The translations under genes were made by a program, and so were the position numbers. Source: Clostridia bacterium (lineage in GTDB: Bacteria; Bacillota; Clostridia; Christensenellales; Borkfalkiaceae). From it: a stretch of DNA of 64,000 bases. The notes under the pieces were generated by a model. That model worked only from the letters and a program-made list of their open reading frames with translations, made no database searches and was not told where the DNA came from. This document shows, in pieces, positions 1 to 8,800 of this stretch; the first letter of the stretch is position 1, and the number at the start of each line of letters is the position of its first letter. The stretch is taken from contig JAFTPK010000004.1 in assembly GCA_017463325.1 (NCBI GenBank), positions 18,034 to 82,033 of the forward strand, read 5' to 3'.

Positions 1-40
1 AGAAAAATTGTTGTAGAAAAATACTTGGGGGAGCTTGATA

Positions 41-937
41 GTGGATTATAAGAAAATTTTTAAAAGCCGCAAACTTCGAGCGTTTATTTTAGGTTTGTTG
101 CGATTTGTTCCCGATAAAACTATGTTGAAAATGCAGTATAAGATAAAAACGGGAAGGCAATTAAATTTAAAAGATCCCAAGCGCTATACGGAAAAATTGC
201 AATGGTATAAATTAAACTATAAAAATCCTATTATGCACCGTTGCGTTGATAAGTATCAGGTTCGGGAATTTATAAAGGAAAAAGGATTAGAAGAAATTTT
301 AGTAAAATTATATGCAAAATCAGATTCCGTAAAAGGGTTGGATTTTGAGCGACTTCCCGATCAATTTGTTATTAAAACGACAAATGGTGGGGGTGGATTA
401 AACGTAATCGTTTGCCCTGATAAAACAAAACTTGATAGACGAGAGCTTGAAGAGAAATTAGCCTGTAAAAAAATTAAAAGTAGAACGGGCGGGAGAGAGT
501 GGGCTTACTACGGGTTGGAGCCTGGCGTTATAGTAGAAGAGCTTTTAATTAATAGCAAAAATCCTTTGGCTGGCGTAAACGACTATAAAATTTTCTGTTA
601 TCAAGGAAAAGCAAAATATATTGTCGTAGACGTGGATAGATATGTTGGGCATAAACGTAATTTTTATGACCGTGACTGGAATCGTTTAGAGTATTCAAGC
701 GATTGCCCTCCTGCCGATTGCGATATTGAAAAACCTGAAAATTACGAAAAAATGTTGCAGATTGCAGAAAAGCTTTCGGAGGATTTTCCTTACGTGAGAG
801 TGGATTTGTATAACGTTGAAGGAAAAATTTATTTTGGAGAGTTGACTTTTTATCCGTGGAGCGGCTATGTTCAATTTGAACCTGACGAGGCGGATTTTGT
901 ATTTGGAAAAGATTTTGAATTAAAGTCTTTTAAATAA
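41..937 (+). CDS. TupA-like ATP-grasp protein 1
   Basis: This protein of about 298 residues resembles the TupA-like ATP-grasp family, named after a teichuronopeptide biosynthesis protein and common in capsule loci; the exact reaction is usually unknown. The N-terminal half has a conserved stretch ending LNLKDPKRYTEKLQWYK, the middle has FVIKTTNGGGG, probably the glycine-rich nucleotide-binding loop, and the C-terminus has VRVDLYNVEGKIYFGELTF, which carries likely acidic metal ligands. A TTG at 35 is in frame, but GGGGGAG at 27-33 is seven bases from the GTG at 41, so I prefer GTG. It is the most divergent of three paralogues in the locus and has no signal peptide, so a cytoplasmic role in building or decorating a polysaccharide unit is inferred. 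Confidence 0.75.
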   Translation: MDYKKIFKSRKLRAFILGLLRFVPDKTMLKMQYKIKTGRQLNLKDPKRYTEKLQWYKLNYKNPIMHRCVDKYQVREFIKEKGLEEILVKLYAKSDSVKGLDFERLPDQFVIKTTNGGGGLNVIVCPDKTKLDRRELEEKLACKKIKSRTGGREWAYYGLEPGVIVEELLINSKNPLAGVNDYKIFCYQGKAKYIVVDVDRYVGHKRNFYDRDWNRLEYSSDCPPADCDIEKPENYEKMLQIAEKLSEDFPYVRVDLYNVEGKIYFGELTFYPWSGYVQFEPDEADFVFGKDFELKSFK

Positions 938-957
938 AAAATGGGGATAATAACCTT

Positions 958-2016
958 ATGGATAAAAAAATCATCTTCTTTTCTGGCGCAATGGGTCGTG
1001 GCGGTGCGGAAAGAGTAATTAGTATATTAAGCGAGGCGTATGCAAAAAAAGGCTGGAAGGTCAAAATTGCGACGGTGTTACACTCCCAAGTAGATTATGT
1101 TTTGGCGGATGGGGTCGAGGTTGTAGATCTTTCGCCGAAAGAAGGAATAAAAAAGGGACTTTTTAAAACGTTAAAAAAGATTCGTCGCTTTGTAAAAGAG
1201 GAAAAGCCGAACGTTGTAGTAGCGTTTATGGCGCAAATTTGTTTATTAGTGGGATTTGCTTTAAAAGGAATAAAGACACCGTTGATCGTTTCGGAACGAA
1301 TTGATCCTTCGCAGGTAAAACGAAGCTTTCTTTATAAAAAATTACTCAATAACACGTATCAAAAATCAGACGTTGTAGTTTTTCAAACGGAAAGAGCAAA
1401 AAACTATTTCAATAAAAAAATTCGCGATAAGAGCGTGATTATTGCAAATCCGATCAAGGTGAATACGGAAATCGTAGAAAACGGAAAGCGGCGTATCGTG
1501 ACGGCTGGGCGTTTAGAGAAACAGAAAAATCAGAAAATGTTGATTGCGGCGTTTGCAGAGTTTAAGAAAACGCATCCTGAATACTCTTTGACGATTTATG
1601 GTGAGGGACCGTTAAGAGGAGAGCTGGAAGCACAAGTCAAAGCGCTTGCGTTGACGGATTCGGTGGAGCTTCCCGGAAATCTTCTTGATTTGCATGAGCA
1701 AATGAAAGATGCACAAATTTTTGTATTACCGAGCGATTTCGAGGGGCTTTCCAACGCGTTGTTGGAAGCAATGATGATGGGATTCCCTGTTGTTTCTACT
1801 GACTGTGCGGGGTCTGACGAGGTGATAAAAAATGGAGAAAACGGATTGTTGATTCCTGTGAGCGACGAAGGCGCATTGTTGGAAGCGTTGAATAAGCTTG
1901 CGGACGATCCTGTTTTGCGTACAAGGCTTTCGCAAAACGCGAGGTTGTCCGTGGAACCTTATAAGACGGAAAATATTATTCAAAAATGGGAAGATGCGAT
2001 TGAAAAAGCACAGTAA
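958..2016 (+). CDS. GT4-type glycosyltransferase 1
   Basis: A 352-residue glycosyltransferase of the GT-B fold, family GT4. The N-terminus has the glycine-rich acceptor-side loop SGAMGRGGAERV, and the C-terminal half has TAGRLEKQKN followed by the nucleotide-sugar site SDFEGLSNALLEAM, which contains the conserved E-x7-E. These enzymes transfer a sugar from a nucleotide donor with retention of configuration, normally on the cytoplasmic face of the membrane. It sits between two TupA-like genes with gaps of 20 and 14 bases, so it is almost certainly in the same transcript. Donor and acceptor sugars cannot be told from sequence. Confidence 0.85.
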   Translation: MDKKIIFFSGAMGRGGAERVISILSEAYAKKGWKVKIATVLHSQVDYVLADGVEVVDLSPKEGIKKGLFKTLKKIRRFVKEEKPNVVVAFMAQICLLVGFALKGIKTPLIVSERIDPSQVKRSFLYKKLLNNTYQKSDVVVFQTERAKNYFNKKIRDKSVIIANPIKVNTEIVENGKRRIVTAGRLEKQKNQKMLIAAFAEFKKTHPEYSLTIYGEGPLRGELEAQVKALALTDSVELPGNLLDLHEQMKDAQIFVLPSDFEGLSNALLEAMMMGFPVVSTDCAGSDEVIKNGENGLLIPVSDEGALLEALNKLADDPVLRTRLSQNARLSVEPYKTENIIQKWEDAIEKAQ

Positions 2017-2030
2017 AGTGAGAGGTTGAC

Positions 2031-2891
2031 ATGAAAAAATTATTAAAAGCTGCGTCGAGAATTTTGCCTGACAAGATTTATATTGCGTTGAAATATCGAA
2101 TGCGTCTTGGGAGGTTTCCTAATTTAAAGAATCCGCAGACGTTTAGTGAAAAACTGCAATGGTTAAAACTTCACGACCGTAGACCCGAGTATACGCAAAT
2201 GGTGGACAAATACGAGGCGAAAAAGTACATTGCAGAAAAGATCGGGGAGGAATATATCATTCCAACGCTTGGCGTTTGGGATAATTTCGACGATATTGAT
2301 TTTGATCAATTACCCGAACAATTCGTTTTAAAAACGACGCACGATTCGGGCGGCGTTGTTATTTGTAGGGATAAGTCTAAGCTGGATTTAGTTGCGGCGA
2401 AAAAGAAAATTAACGAATCCTTAAAAACAAATTATTACTGGCAAGGTCGCGAGTGGCCCTATAAAAATGTAAAGCCGCGTATTTTGGCGGAGGAATTACT
2501 GGTTGAAAAATCAGATGATGGGGAAGAAAGCGTTACCGATTATAAATTTTTTTGTTTTAACGGTACTCCTCGTATAATGTTCATAAGCAAAGATAATGCA
2601 GAGAATACTTATCGTGATTTCTTTGATATGGATTTCAATGAGGTAAATCTTCGTATGAAAGCAGAGCGTTCTCCAACGCCGCTTAAAAAACCGATTGCCT
2701 TCGAACGAATGAAATATATTGCAAAGGAGATATCGAGAGATATACCTTGTATTCGTGTTGATTTTTATTTTGTTGAAGGAAATTTGTATTTAGGTGAATT
2801 GACTCTTTTTCATAATGGTGGATTTTTTAATGGCGAACCAAAGGAATGGGATTATACCCTTGGAAGTTGGATAGAATTGCCGAAAAAATAA
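2031..2891 (+). CDS. TupA-like ATP-grasp protein 2
   Basis: A 286-residue paralogue of the first TupA-like protein. It has LKNPQTFSEKLQWLK near the N-terminus, FVLKTTHDSGGVVICRDKS in the middle and IRVDFYFVEGNLYLGELTLF near the C-terminus. The HDSGG loop replaces the NGGGG of copy 1, whereas copy 3 shares HDSGG, so copies 2 and 3 are closer to each other. The ATG follows AGAGG with normal spacing. The ATP-grasp assignment rests on these motifs. Family members are proposed to ligate amino-acid or acidic groups onto glycans, but the substrate is unknown here. Confidence 0.75.
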   Translation: MKKLLKAASRILPDKIYIALKYRMRLGRFPNLKNPQTFSEKLQWLKLHDRRPEYTQMVDKYEAKKYIAEKIGEEYIIPTLGVWDNFDDIDFDQLPEQFVLKTTHDSGGVVICRDKSKLDLVAAKKKINESLKTNYYWQGREWPYKNVKPRILAEELLVEKSDDGEESVTDYKFFCFNGTPRIMFISKDNAENTYRDFFDMDFNEVNLRMKAERSPTPLKKPIAFERMKYIAKEISRDIPCIRVDFYFVEGNLYLGELTLFHNGGFFNGEPKEWDYTLGSWIELPKK

Positions 2892-2899
2892 GAGGAAAT

Positions 2900-3985
2900 A
2901 TGAAAATATTATTTATTAGTGGAAATCTTTGCGACGGTGGGGCGCAGCGTGTAATTGCCGTTATTGCGAGCGAGCTTGCGGAAAAGGGTCACGACGTTTC
3001 ATTACTGTTATTTAGTCGAAATGAAAAAGAGTACCCGATTAGCGAAAAAGTGAAAATCACAGCGCTCGGAAAGAATTTTGAGGAATATTCTAAAATTTCC
3101 GAGTTTTCACGCATTAAAAAAATTCGCAAGTATTTAAAAGAAACGAAACCGAACGTTGCGGTTGGTTTTTTGGAGGGTGGATACGCATTATATCTTTCTT
3201 CCTTTGGATTAAAATTTAAAAAAGTTGCTTCGGCAAGAATTAATCCGAAAAGCATTTTAGCGGGAAAAGGGATTCGCGCAAAAATCAACAGGGCTTGGTT
3301 TAATCACGCTGACTCTATCGTTCTACAAACGGAAAGTCAAAAAGCGCTTTCCCCTAAAAGTTGGTTGAATCGTTGTACGGTGATTGCAAATCCCGTATCG
3401 GAAACAGCACTTGCCAAAGGAAAAGAGGAATACGTCGAAAGTTGTCGCAGCTTTTTGATGATAGGGCGATTAGCGCAACAAAAAAATTATGAAATGGCAT
3501 TGCAGGCTATTCAAAAGGTAAAGGAAACGTATCCCGACATCCATTTGGATATTTTTGGAAAAGGCGGTTTGGAAGAAACGTTAAAAGAACAAATTAAAGA
3601 GTTGGGGCTTACTGACAACGTAGCTCTTTGCGGTTGGACGCAAGATTCGATCGGGGAGTATAGAAAACACGATGGATATTTGCTGACTTCCGATTACGAG
3701 GGGATGCCAAACGCGTTGATGGAGGCAATGGCCGTGGGGCTTCCTTGCATTTCCACGAATTGCGATACGGGGCCGTCCGATTTGATTGAGGACGGAAAAA
3801 GCGGATTTCTTATTCCCGTGGGCGACGTGGACGCCTTGGCAGAAAGCATTTTAAAGGTGATTAAGATGTCGAGTGAGCAAAGAGAAAGTATCGGTCAAGC
3901 GGCGAGAAAACGTATGCAAGAAAATTTTAATAATAAAGTAATTGCAGAGCGATGGGAAGAATTATTTAAAAATCTTTGTAAATAA
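2900..3985 (+). CDS. GT4-type glycosyltransferase 2
   Basis: A 361-residue GT4 enzyme. The frame is open from an upstream ATG at 2846, but the ATG at 2900 follows AGAGGA by three bases and gives the expected N-terminus MKILFISGNLCDGGAQRV, so I use it. The C-terminal domain has MIGRLAQQKNYE and SDYEGMPNALMEAMAVG with the E-x7-E nucleotide-sugar motif. It begins eight bases after the previous gene and ends just before the third TupA-like gene. It is related to the glycosyltransferase at 958-2016 but clearly diverged, suggesting a second linkage in the same repeat unit. Confidence 0.85.
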   Translation: MKILFISGNLCDGGAQRVIAVIASELAEKGHDVSLLLFSRNEKEYPISEKVKITALGKNFEEYSKISEFSRIKKIRKYLKETKPNVAVGFLEGGYALYLSSFGLKFKKVASARINPKSILAGKGIRAKINRAWFNHADSIVLQTESQKALSPKSWLNRCTVIANPVSETALAKGKEEYVESCRSFLMIGRLAQQKNYEMALQAIQKVKETYPDIHLDIFGKGGLEETLKEQIKELGLTDNVALCGWTQDSIGEYRKHDGYLLTSDYEGMPNALMEAMAVGLPCISTNCDTGPSDLIEDGKSGFLIPVGDVDALAESILKVIKMSSEQRESIGQAARKRMQENFNNKVIAERWEELFKNLCK

Positions 3986-3998
3986 GGGAGGACAAACA

Positions 3999-4934
3999 AT
4001 GTCCAAAGAGGGGTTAAAATTTTACTTGAAGAATCCGAAACGGATATACGGTTTTTTTGCGTCGAGAGGACTTTTAAATTGGATGTCGGATAAGGCGTTC
4101 GTTAAAATGGCATATAAAAACAATACGGGCAAAAAACTGAATCTAAAAAACCCGCAAACGTTTAATGAAAAACTGCAATGGATGAAAGTATACGATCATA
4201 ATCCTCTCTATACTCAGCTTGTAGATAAATATGAAGTGAGAGAATTCGTTGAAAATCTGAACGTAAAAGATCTGCATTTAATTCCGCTTTTAGGGGTATG
4301 GGAGAAATTTGATGATATTGATTTTGATAAATTGCCCGAGCGATTTGTTTTAAAATGTACGCATGATAGTGGTGGACTGTGTATTTGTCGAGATAAGTCT
4401 GCTTTTGATAAAGAAAAAGCGAAAAAGAAAATCAACAAATCCCTTTCGCGTAATTTTTATTACCAAGGTCGCGAATGGCCCTATAAAAACGTCAAGCCGA
4501 GAATTATTGCCGAAGCGTATATGGACGATTTTGAGGAGGGCGAAGAGGGGTATGGACAGGGCTTGACCGATTATAAATTTTTTACCTTTAACGGCGAGCC
4601 GAAGATGTTATATATTTCTCGTGGGTTGGAGAATCATGCGACGGCAAAAATATCCTTTTTTGATTTAAACGGCGAGTTTATGCCGTTTAAACGTAGTGAT
4701 TACGAGGGGTTTTCAGAAAAGCCGGATATGCCCAAAGAATTGTCGCGCATGACGGAAATTGCGAGGGAGTGTTCTAAAAAAATAGAAGCTCCGTTTTTGC
4801 GGGTGGATTTGTACGTCATTAAAGGAAGAATTTATTTTTCCGAATTTACGTTCTTTCCCTGCGGGGGCATGATGCCGATTGATCCGCCTGAATGGGATAA
4901 TAAAATTGGAAGTTGGATAAAACTTGAAGACTAA
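3999..4934 (+). CDS. TupA-like ATP-grasp protein 3
   Basis: A 311-residue TupA-like protein. The frame extends upstream to 3942, but the ATG at 3999 has GGGAGG at 3986-3991 and is the likely start. It shares LNLKNPQTFNEKLQWMK, FVLKCTHDSGGLCICRDKS and FLRVDLYVIKGRIYFSEFTF with the other copies, plus about 18 extra residues at the N-terminus. Its order in the locus (ATP-grasp, GT4, ATP-grasp, GT4, ATP-grasp) is striking. Function is inferred as in the other copies; the substrate is unknown. Confidence 0.75.
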   Translation: MSKEGLKFYLKNPKRIYGFFASRGLLNWMSDKAFVKMAYKNNTGKKLNLKNPQTFNEKLQWMKVYDHNPLYTQLVDKYEVREFVENLNVKDLHLIPLLGVWEKFDDIDFDKLPERFVLKCTHDSGGLCICRDKSAFDKEKAKKKINKSLSRNFYYQGREWPYKNVKPRIIAEAYMDDFEEGEEGYGQGLTDYKFFTFNGEPKMLYISRGLENHATAKISFFDLNGEFMPFKRSDYEGFSEKPDMPKELSRMTEIARECSKKIEAPFLRVDLYVIKGRIYFSEFTFFPCGGMMPIDPPEWDNKIGSWIKLED

Positions 4935-4958
4935 AAAGAAACCTTTACGGAGGGGGAA

Positions 4959-6305
4959 ATGGAAAATACTTTTATAAATAAAAAGGAGGAAAACGCTTTG
5001 CAGGACGTACGGAAAAAAACGCCTACGGTTGTTTCGGTGGTTGAAATTTTATTAAAATCATTTGTCGTTTTCTTATTTTTATTTGAATTTAATTGCTCGG
5101 TGTTTGGCTTACCGACATTTGTGACAACTCGACGAGTTGCCGTCGGGATCATGTTTTTACACGTGCTTTTATGCAGTTCTTTAAAGAGAACGCCCAGAAC
5201 GACGTCGGCGACGTATTATAAAAAAATAATATTATTGCAAGCGTTGATGCTTGCATATGCCGCGATTTTGTTGATTGTAATCGGTAGGGGAAGCGGTGAG
5301 CACGTATTTAATCGTATTGCCACATTTTTTCTTGTAGGCATATTTGGCGCGTATATAATTAGTAGGTATTTTTCCTCTTTGGAAGAATTGATGAAAACCT
5401 TGTTGATCGCATGTCTTGTGCAAGCGTTCTTTATCGTTTTATTTGCGTTGGTTCCTACAATAGGGGACAGAGTAGACCGTTTCATCGGACTTTATGAAGG
5501 AAATGCAAGTTTAAACAGGCGAGGATATTTGACGGGGTTTGCTTGCTCAGCGGCGCCTGGTATGCTTTGCATGGTTCCCGGGTTTGCGGCTTGTATTTAC
5601 TTTATTTTAAAACGTCCAAATAAAGAATTTTTCTTTGTTGCGCTTTTTTCCGTTCTTGTATTTGCCGCGACCATGATTGCGAGAACGGGATTGGTGATTG
5701 GGTTAATAGGTTTATTTTTAATCTGGCTTGGCGGCGGAAAAACGAAAAAGGGAAGAGGAATCAAGATACTTTTAATGTTTCTCGGGATTTTCCTTTTCGG
5801 TTTTACTTTTATCGTCGTTTTTGGGTTGGGAGATAAAATAACATCGTTATTCAATCGTGTGGTGGATCTACTTAGAGAAGGACTTTGGGGGGATTTCTTT
5901 GCGGCTTATTTCGGGCAAGTAGCTGGGTCAAAAACAGTAATCCCACCTATTTCATTAGAAACTATAGTAGGAACGGGAATTTTAAGCGGTACTTCCGCGA
6001 ATGGGGTTACCGTTAACGTGGACGGTGGTTTTGTACGTGTATATACTGCGTTAGGCCTCCCGATGGCAATCATTTCCTATCTTTCATTGTTTGGAAACTC
6101 CATTCAGGCAGCCAGAAAGCTTTCCGATCCTGTTTTTAAATATACAATGATCTTTATGGTGGCGTATTTATTTGTTGGAGAATTTAAAGAATTCTTCTTG
6201 TATAATGGGCTTGCAATCGCTACATTCTTTGGAATGCTTCTGCTTTATGATAAAGATAGCATCAAAAAGGAAAGAGAGAGGAAATTGCTTAATGCTGAAA
6301 TATAA
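4959..6305 (+). CDS. O-antigen polymerase (Wzy)-like membrane protein
   Basis: A 448-residue protein made mostly of hydrophobic segments, about ten to twelve membrane helices, with a large polar loop around residues 300-350 before the last helices. That layout, together with its place between glycosyltransferases and a flippase, fits a Wzy or O-antigen-ligase family polymerase, which joins lipid-linked repeat units outside the membrane. Wzy proteins have little sequence conservation, so the call rests on topology and context. A strong ribosome site, GGAGGGGG at 4949-4956, precedes the ATG. Its 3' end overlaps the next gene by 14 bases. Confidence 0.7.
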   Translation: MENTFINKKEENALQDVRKKTPTVVSVVEILLKSFVVFLFLFEFNCSVFGLPTFVTTRRVAVGIMFLHVLLCSSLKRTPRTTSATYYKKIILLQALMLAYAAILLIVIGRGSGEHVFNRIATFFLVGIFGAYIISRYFSSLEELMKTLLIACLVQAFFIVLFALVPTIGDRVDRFIGLYEGNASLNRRGYLTGFACSAAPGMLCMVPGFAACIYFILKRPNKEFFFVALFSVLVFAATMIARTGLVIGLIGLFLIWLGGGKTKKGRGIKILLMFLGIFLFGFTFIVVFGLGDKITSLFNRVVDLLREGLWGDFFAAYFGQVAGSKTVIPPISLETIVGTGILSGTSANGVTVNVDGGFVRVYTALGLPMAIISYLSLFGNSIQAARKLSDPVFKYTMIFMVAYLFVGEFKEFFLYNGLAIATFFGMLLLYDKDSIKKERERKLLNAEI

Positions 6306-7329
6306 TTACGTGTTTTTTAATGTGGCAGACGCCAAAACGAGAAAAAAGGATCCAAATGGTTATAATGCCATCTGTGTAAAAGATTTAGAGGATATGGAGG
6401 GGGTACAAGTAGTTTCCTATCCTCTGGATTATGCGCCGTATATCGTGCGTTGGCTGTTTGCGGTGCACCATACTCCCAAAATCAATAAAATTATTAAATT
6501 GCCTTTTAAAAAAGCTTGGTATCCGCATTATTTTAAAGCGAAATTTAAAGAAAAAAAGCCTATTTGTTTCGTAATTAGCGGGACTTATTTGCCTGTTGAA
6601 TATTTGCGTTATTTAAAGAAAAAATATCCTGACGCGAAGTTTGTAAAAATTCATCGGGACCTTGTCAGTCTTTGGTGGAAACTCAATCCTTCGTTTACGC
6701 CAGAAATCGTGAAAGAGATTTTTGATTTGAGTTTTGCTTACGACGAAGAAGAGGCTAAGCAGCTCGGGTGGTCGCATTTTAATGAGTTTGAATCGAAAAT
6801 AGACGTGCCTATTTCTCCTGAGTATCCTTTATCCGACGTGTTCTTTGCGGGACGCGTAAAAGATCGTTTCCCGAAGCTTTTAGAAATTTATGACGTTTTA
6901 ACGAAACAGGGCTTGCGTTGTAATTATTATTTGATGGGAGTTCCAAAAGAAAAGCGCGTACAACTTCCCGGAATAGAATATGCCGAGCGATCAATGTCTT
7001 ATAGCGAAATGCTTTACCGTTCGGTAAATTCTCGCTGTATTTTAGAAGTAAATCAAGCGGGTGCGGTAGGGTATACGTCAAGGTTTTTGGAGGCGGTTTT
7101 ATTCAATAAGCGTTTATTGACAGACAATCGTTCTATTAAAAATTCAAAATTCTATAATCCCAAGAATATTTGCTGTTTTAACCATGCGGAGGAGCTTGAC
7201 GCTGCGTTTGTTTTAAATGAAGAACCTGTTGAGTATTATTACGGCGGTGAATTTTCGCCTGTCAATTTGATAAAACAAATAGATGAAGAGCTTTTAAGGA
7301 TTGGTGAGGAGAAAGACGGTGGGAAATAA
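6292..7329 (+). CDS. Probable polysaccharide glycosyltransferase
   Basis: A protein of about 345 residues starting at the ATG at 6292; the open frame begins earlier, but the upstream part overlaps the polymerase gene. The C-terminal half has FFAGRVKDRFPKLLEIYD and EVNQAGAVGYTSRFLEAVLF, which look like the second GT-B domain of LPS-type glycosyltransferases, where a late acidic residue contacts the donor sugar. There is no signal peptide. It overlaps both neighbours slightly, consistent with translational coupling between polymerase and flippase. Glycosyltransferase is the best fit but is weaker than for the two GT4 enzymes upstream. Confidence 0.6.
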   Translation: MLKYNYVFFNVADAKTRKKDPNGYNAICVKDLEDMEGVQVVSYPLDYAPYIVRWLFAVHHTPKINKIIKLPFKKAWYPHYFKAKFKEKKPICFVISGTYLPVEYLRYLKKKYPDAKFVKIHRDLVSLWWKLNPSFTPEIVKEIFDLSFAYDEEEAKQLGWSHFNEFESKIDVPISPEYPLSDVFFAGRVKDRFPKLLEIYDVLTKQGLRCNYYLMGVPKEKRVQLPGIEYAERSMSYSEMLYRSVNSRCILEVNQAGAVGYTSRFLEAVLFNKRLLTDNRSIKNSKFYNPKNICCFNHAEELDAAFVLNEEPVEYYYGGEFSPVNLIKQIDEELLRIGEEKDGGK

Positions 7330-8773
7330 TGAAACGATAACTAAAAAAAAGGTTGTCGGTTCCTTTTTATGGAAACTGATGGAAAGACTTTTTTCTCAAG
7401 GAATCAATTTGGTCGTGCAGATTATCCTTGCAAGGTTATTGCTTCCTGAGGATTTTGGAAGTCTTGCTATTATTGTTGCAATCACGAATTACGCGGCCAT
7501 TTTTGTACAGTCCGGTTTAGCGACAGCTATCGTTCAAAGAGAAGAGATAGACGATTTGGATATTTCCACACTCCTTACGGCTAGTTTGGGGATTGCAGGG
7601 ATTTTTTACGTCATCTTGTTTTTTGTTTCGCCGTTGATAGCGAATTTTTATGAAATTCAAGAATTAACGTGGGCATTGCGAGTGCTTTCACTTATTCTAT
7701 TCCTCAATGCAATTAATTCCGTTCAAACGGCGGTTTTGTCGAGAAAGATGCAATTTAGAAAGCTCTTTTTACGTACGATCGTTGCCGTGCCTATTGCAGG
7801 GGCTGTCGGTATCGTTATGGCGTATATGGATATGGGGATTTGGGCACTCGTTGCTCATAATCTTGTAAATATGGCCGTAATCGTTATCTTTATGAGCTTT
7901 GACAAAACGCTGCGCTTTCCTTTGAAATTTTCTTTTTCGCGCGTAAAAAAAATTTATGCGTTTTCGGGAAAAATTTTATTGACAAGTATTGTGACGGGGT
8001 TGCACGATACCATCCGTACCATGGTAATAGGGAAAAAATACTCTTCCGAGGATCTCGGGTATTATGATAAAGCGTATACCTATTCTAATTATATTACTTT
8101 AATTGTTAATTCTTCAATTTCTAGTGTGCTATTGCCTACATTTTCGCGCAGTCAAAACGATTTTGGTGCGTTAAAGGGAATGGCGCGTCGCTCGATAAAA
8201 TTATCTGCGTTTATTATGTTCCCTGTTCTTGTTGGGGCAGCGTTGATTTGCGAACCGCTTGTGCGATTACTTTTGACCGAAAAATGGCTACCTTGTGTGC
8301 CGTATTTGGTATTATTCTGCTTTTTGCGTATTCCGGGGTGTCTTTTGTCGGTTGATAGACAAGTGTATTATGCGATCGGGAGGAGTGGAATTAATTTATT
8401 TTATGAAATAGGATTATTTATTTTAAATATTGCTACGCTACTCGTGACAATGCAATATGGGGTAATATATATTGCAATTGGGGCGACGGCAGTCGAATTT
8501 TTAGGGGGATTCTTAATTTGTTGTATTAGTCATAAAACGTACGGATATACGTTATGGGAAAGGTGCTTTGATCTTTTTAAGCCTTTTATGAATACAGCAA
8601 TTATGGCGGTTTGTGTATGGGCGGCTAAATTTATACCCGTAGGATATTTTGGGGGAATGTTGTTGCAAATTTTCTTCGGGGTTCTCGCTTATATTGGGAG
8701 TGCCATTCTACTTCGGGATGAAAATTTTAAATATTTATTGAGTACGATTAAGCAAACAATAAGTAAAAAATAA
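7319..8773 (+). CDS. Polysaccharide flippase (Wzx/MOP family)
   Basis: A 484-residue multi-spanning protein resembling the polysaccharide-specific transporters of the MOP/MATE superfamily. The N-terminus, FLWKLMERLFSQGINLVVQI followed by LLPEDFG, is typical of this group, and about 12-14 membrane helices follow. These proteins flip undecaprenyl-linked repeat units across the membrane. The frame is open from TTG 7301, but AGGAG at 7307-7311 is seven bases from GTG 7319, so I start there. It pairs with the Wzy-like polymerase at 4959 to form a Wzx/Wzy export route. Confidence 0.85.
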   Translation: MGNNETITKKKVVGSFLWKLMERLFSQGINLVVQIILARLLLPEDFGSLAIIVAITNYAAIFVQSGLATAIVQREEIDDLDISTLLTASLGIAGIFYVILFFVSPLIANFYEIQELTWALRVLSLILFLNAINSVQTAVLSRKMQFRKLFLRTIVAVPIAGAVGIVMAYMDMGIWALVAHNLVNMAVIVIFMSFDKTLRFPLKFSFSRVKKIYAFSGKILLTSIVTGLHDTIRTMVIGKKYSSEDLGYYDKAYTYSNYITLIVNSSISSVLLPTFSRSQNDFGALKGMARRSIKLSAFIMFPVLVGAALICEPLVRLLLTEKWLPCVPYLVLFCFLRIPGCLLSVDRQVYYAIGRSGINLFYEIGLFILNIATLLVTMQYGVIYIAIGATAVEFLGGFLICCISHKTYGYTLWERCFDLFKPFMNTAIMAVCVWAAKFIPVGYFGGMLLQIFFGVLAYIGSAILLRDENFKYLLSTIKQTISKK

Positions 8774-8800
8774 AAAAATAAATAACGGAGAAGTTAAATT

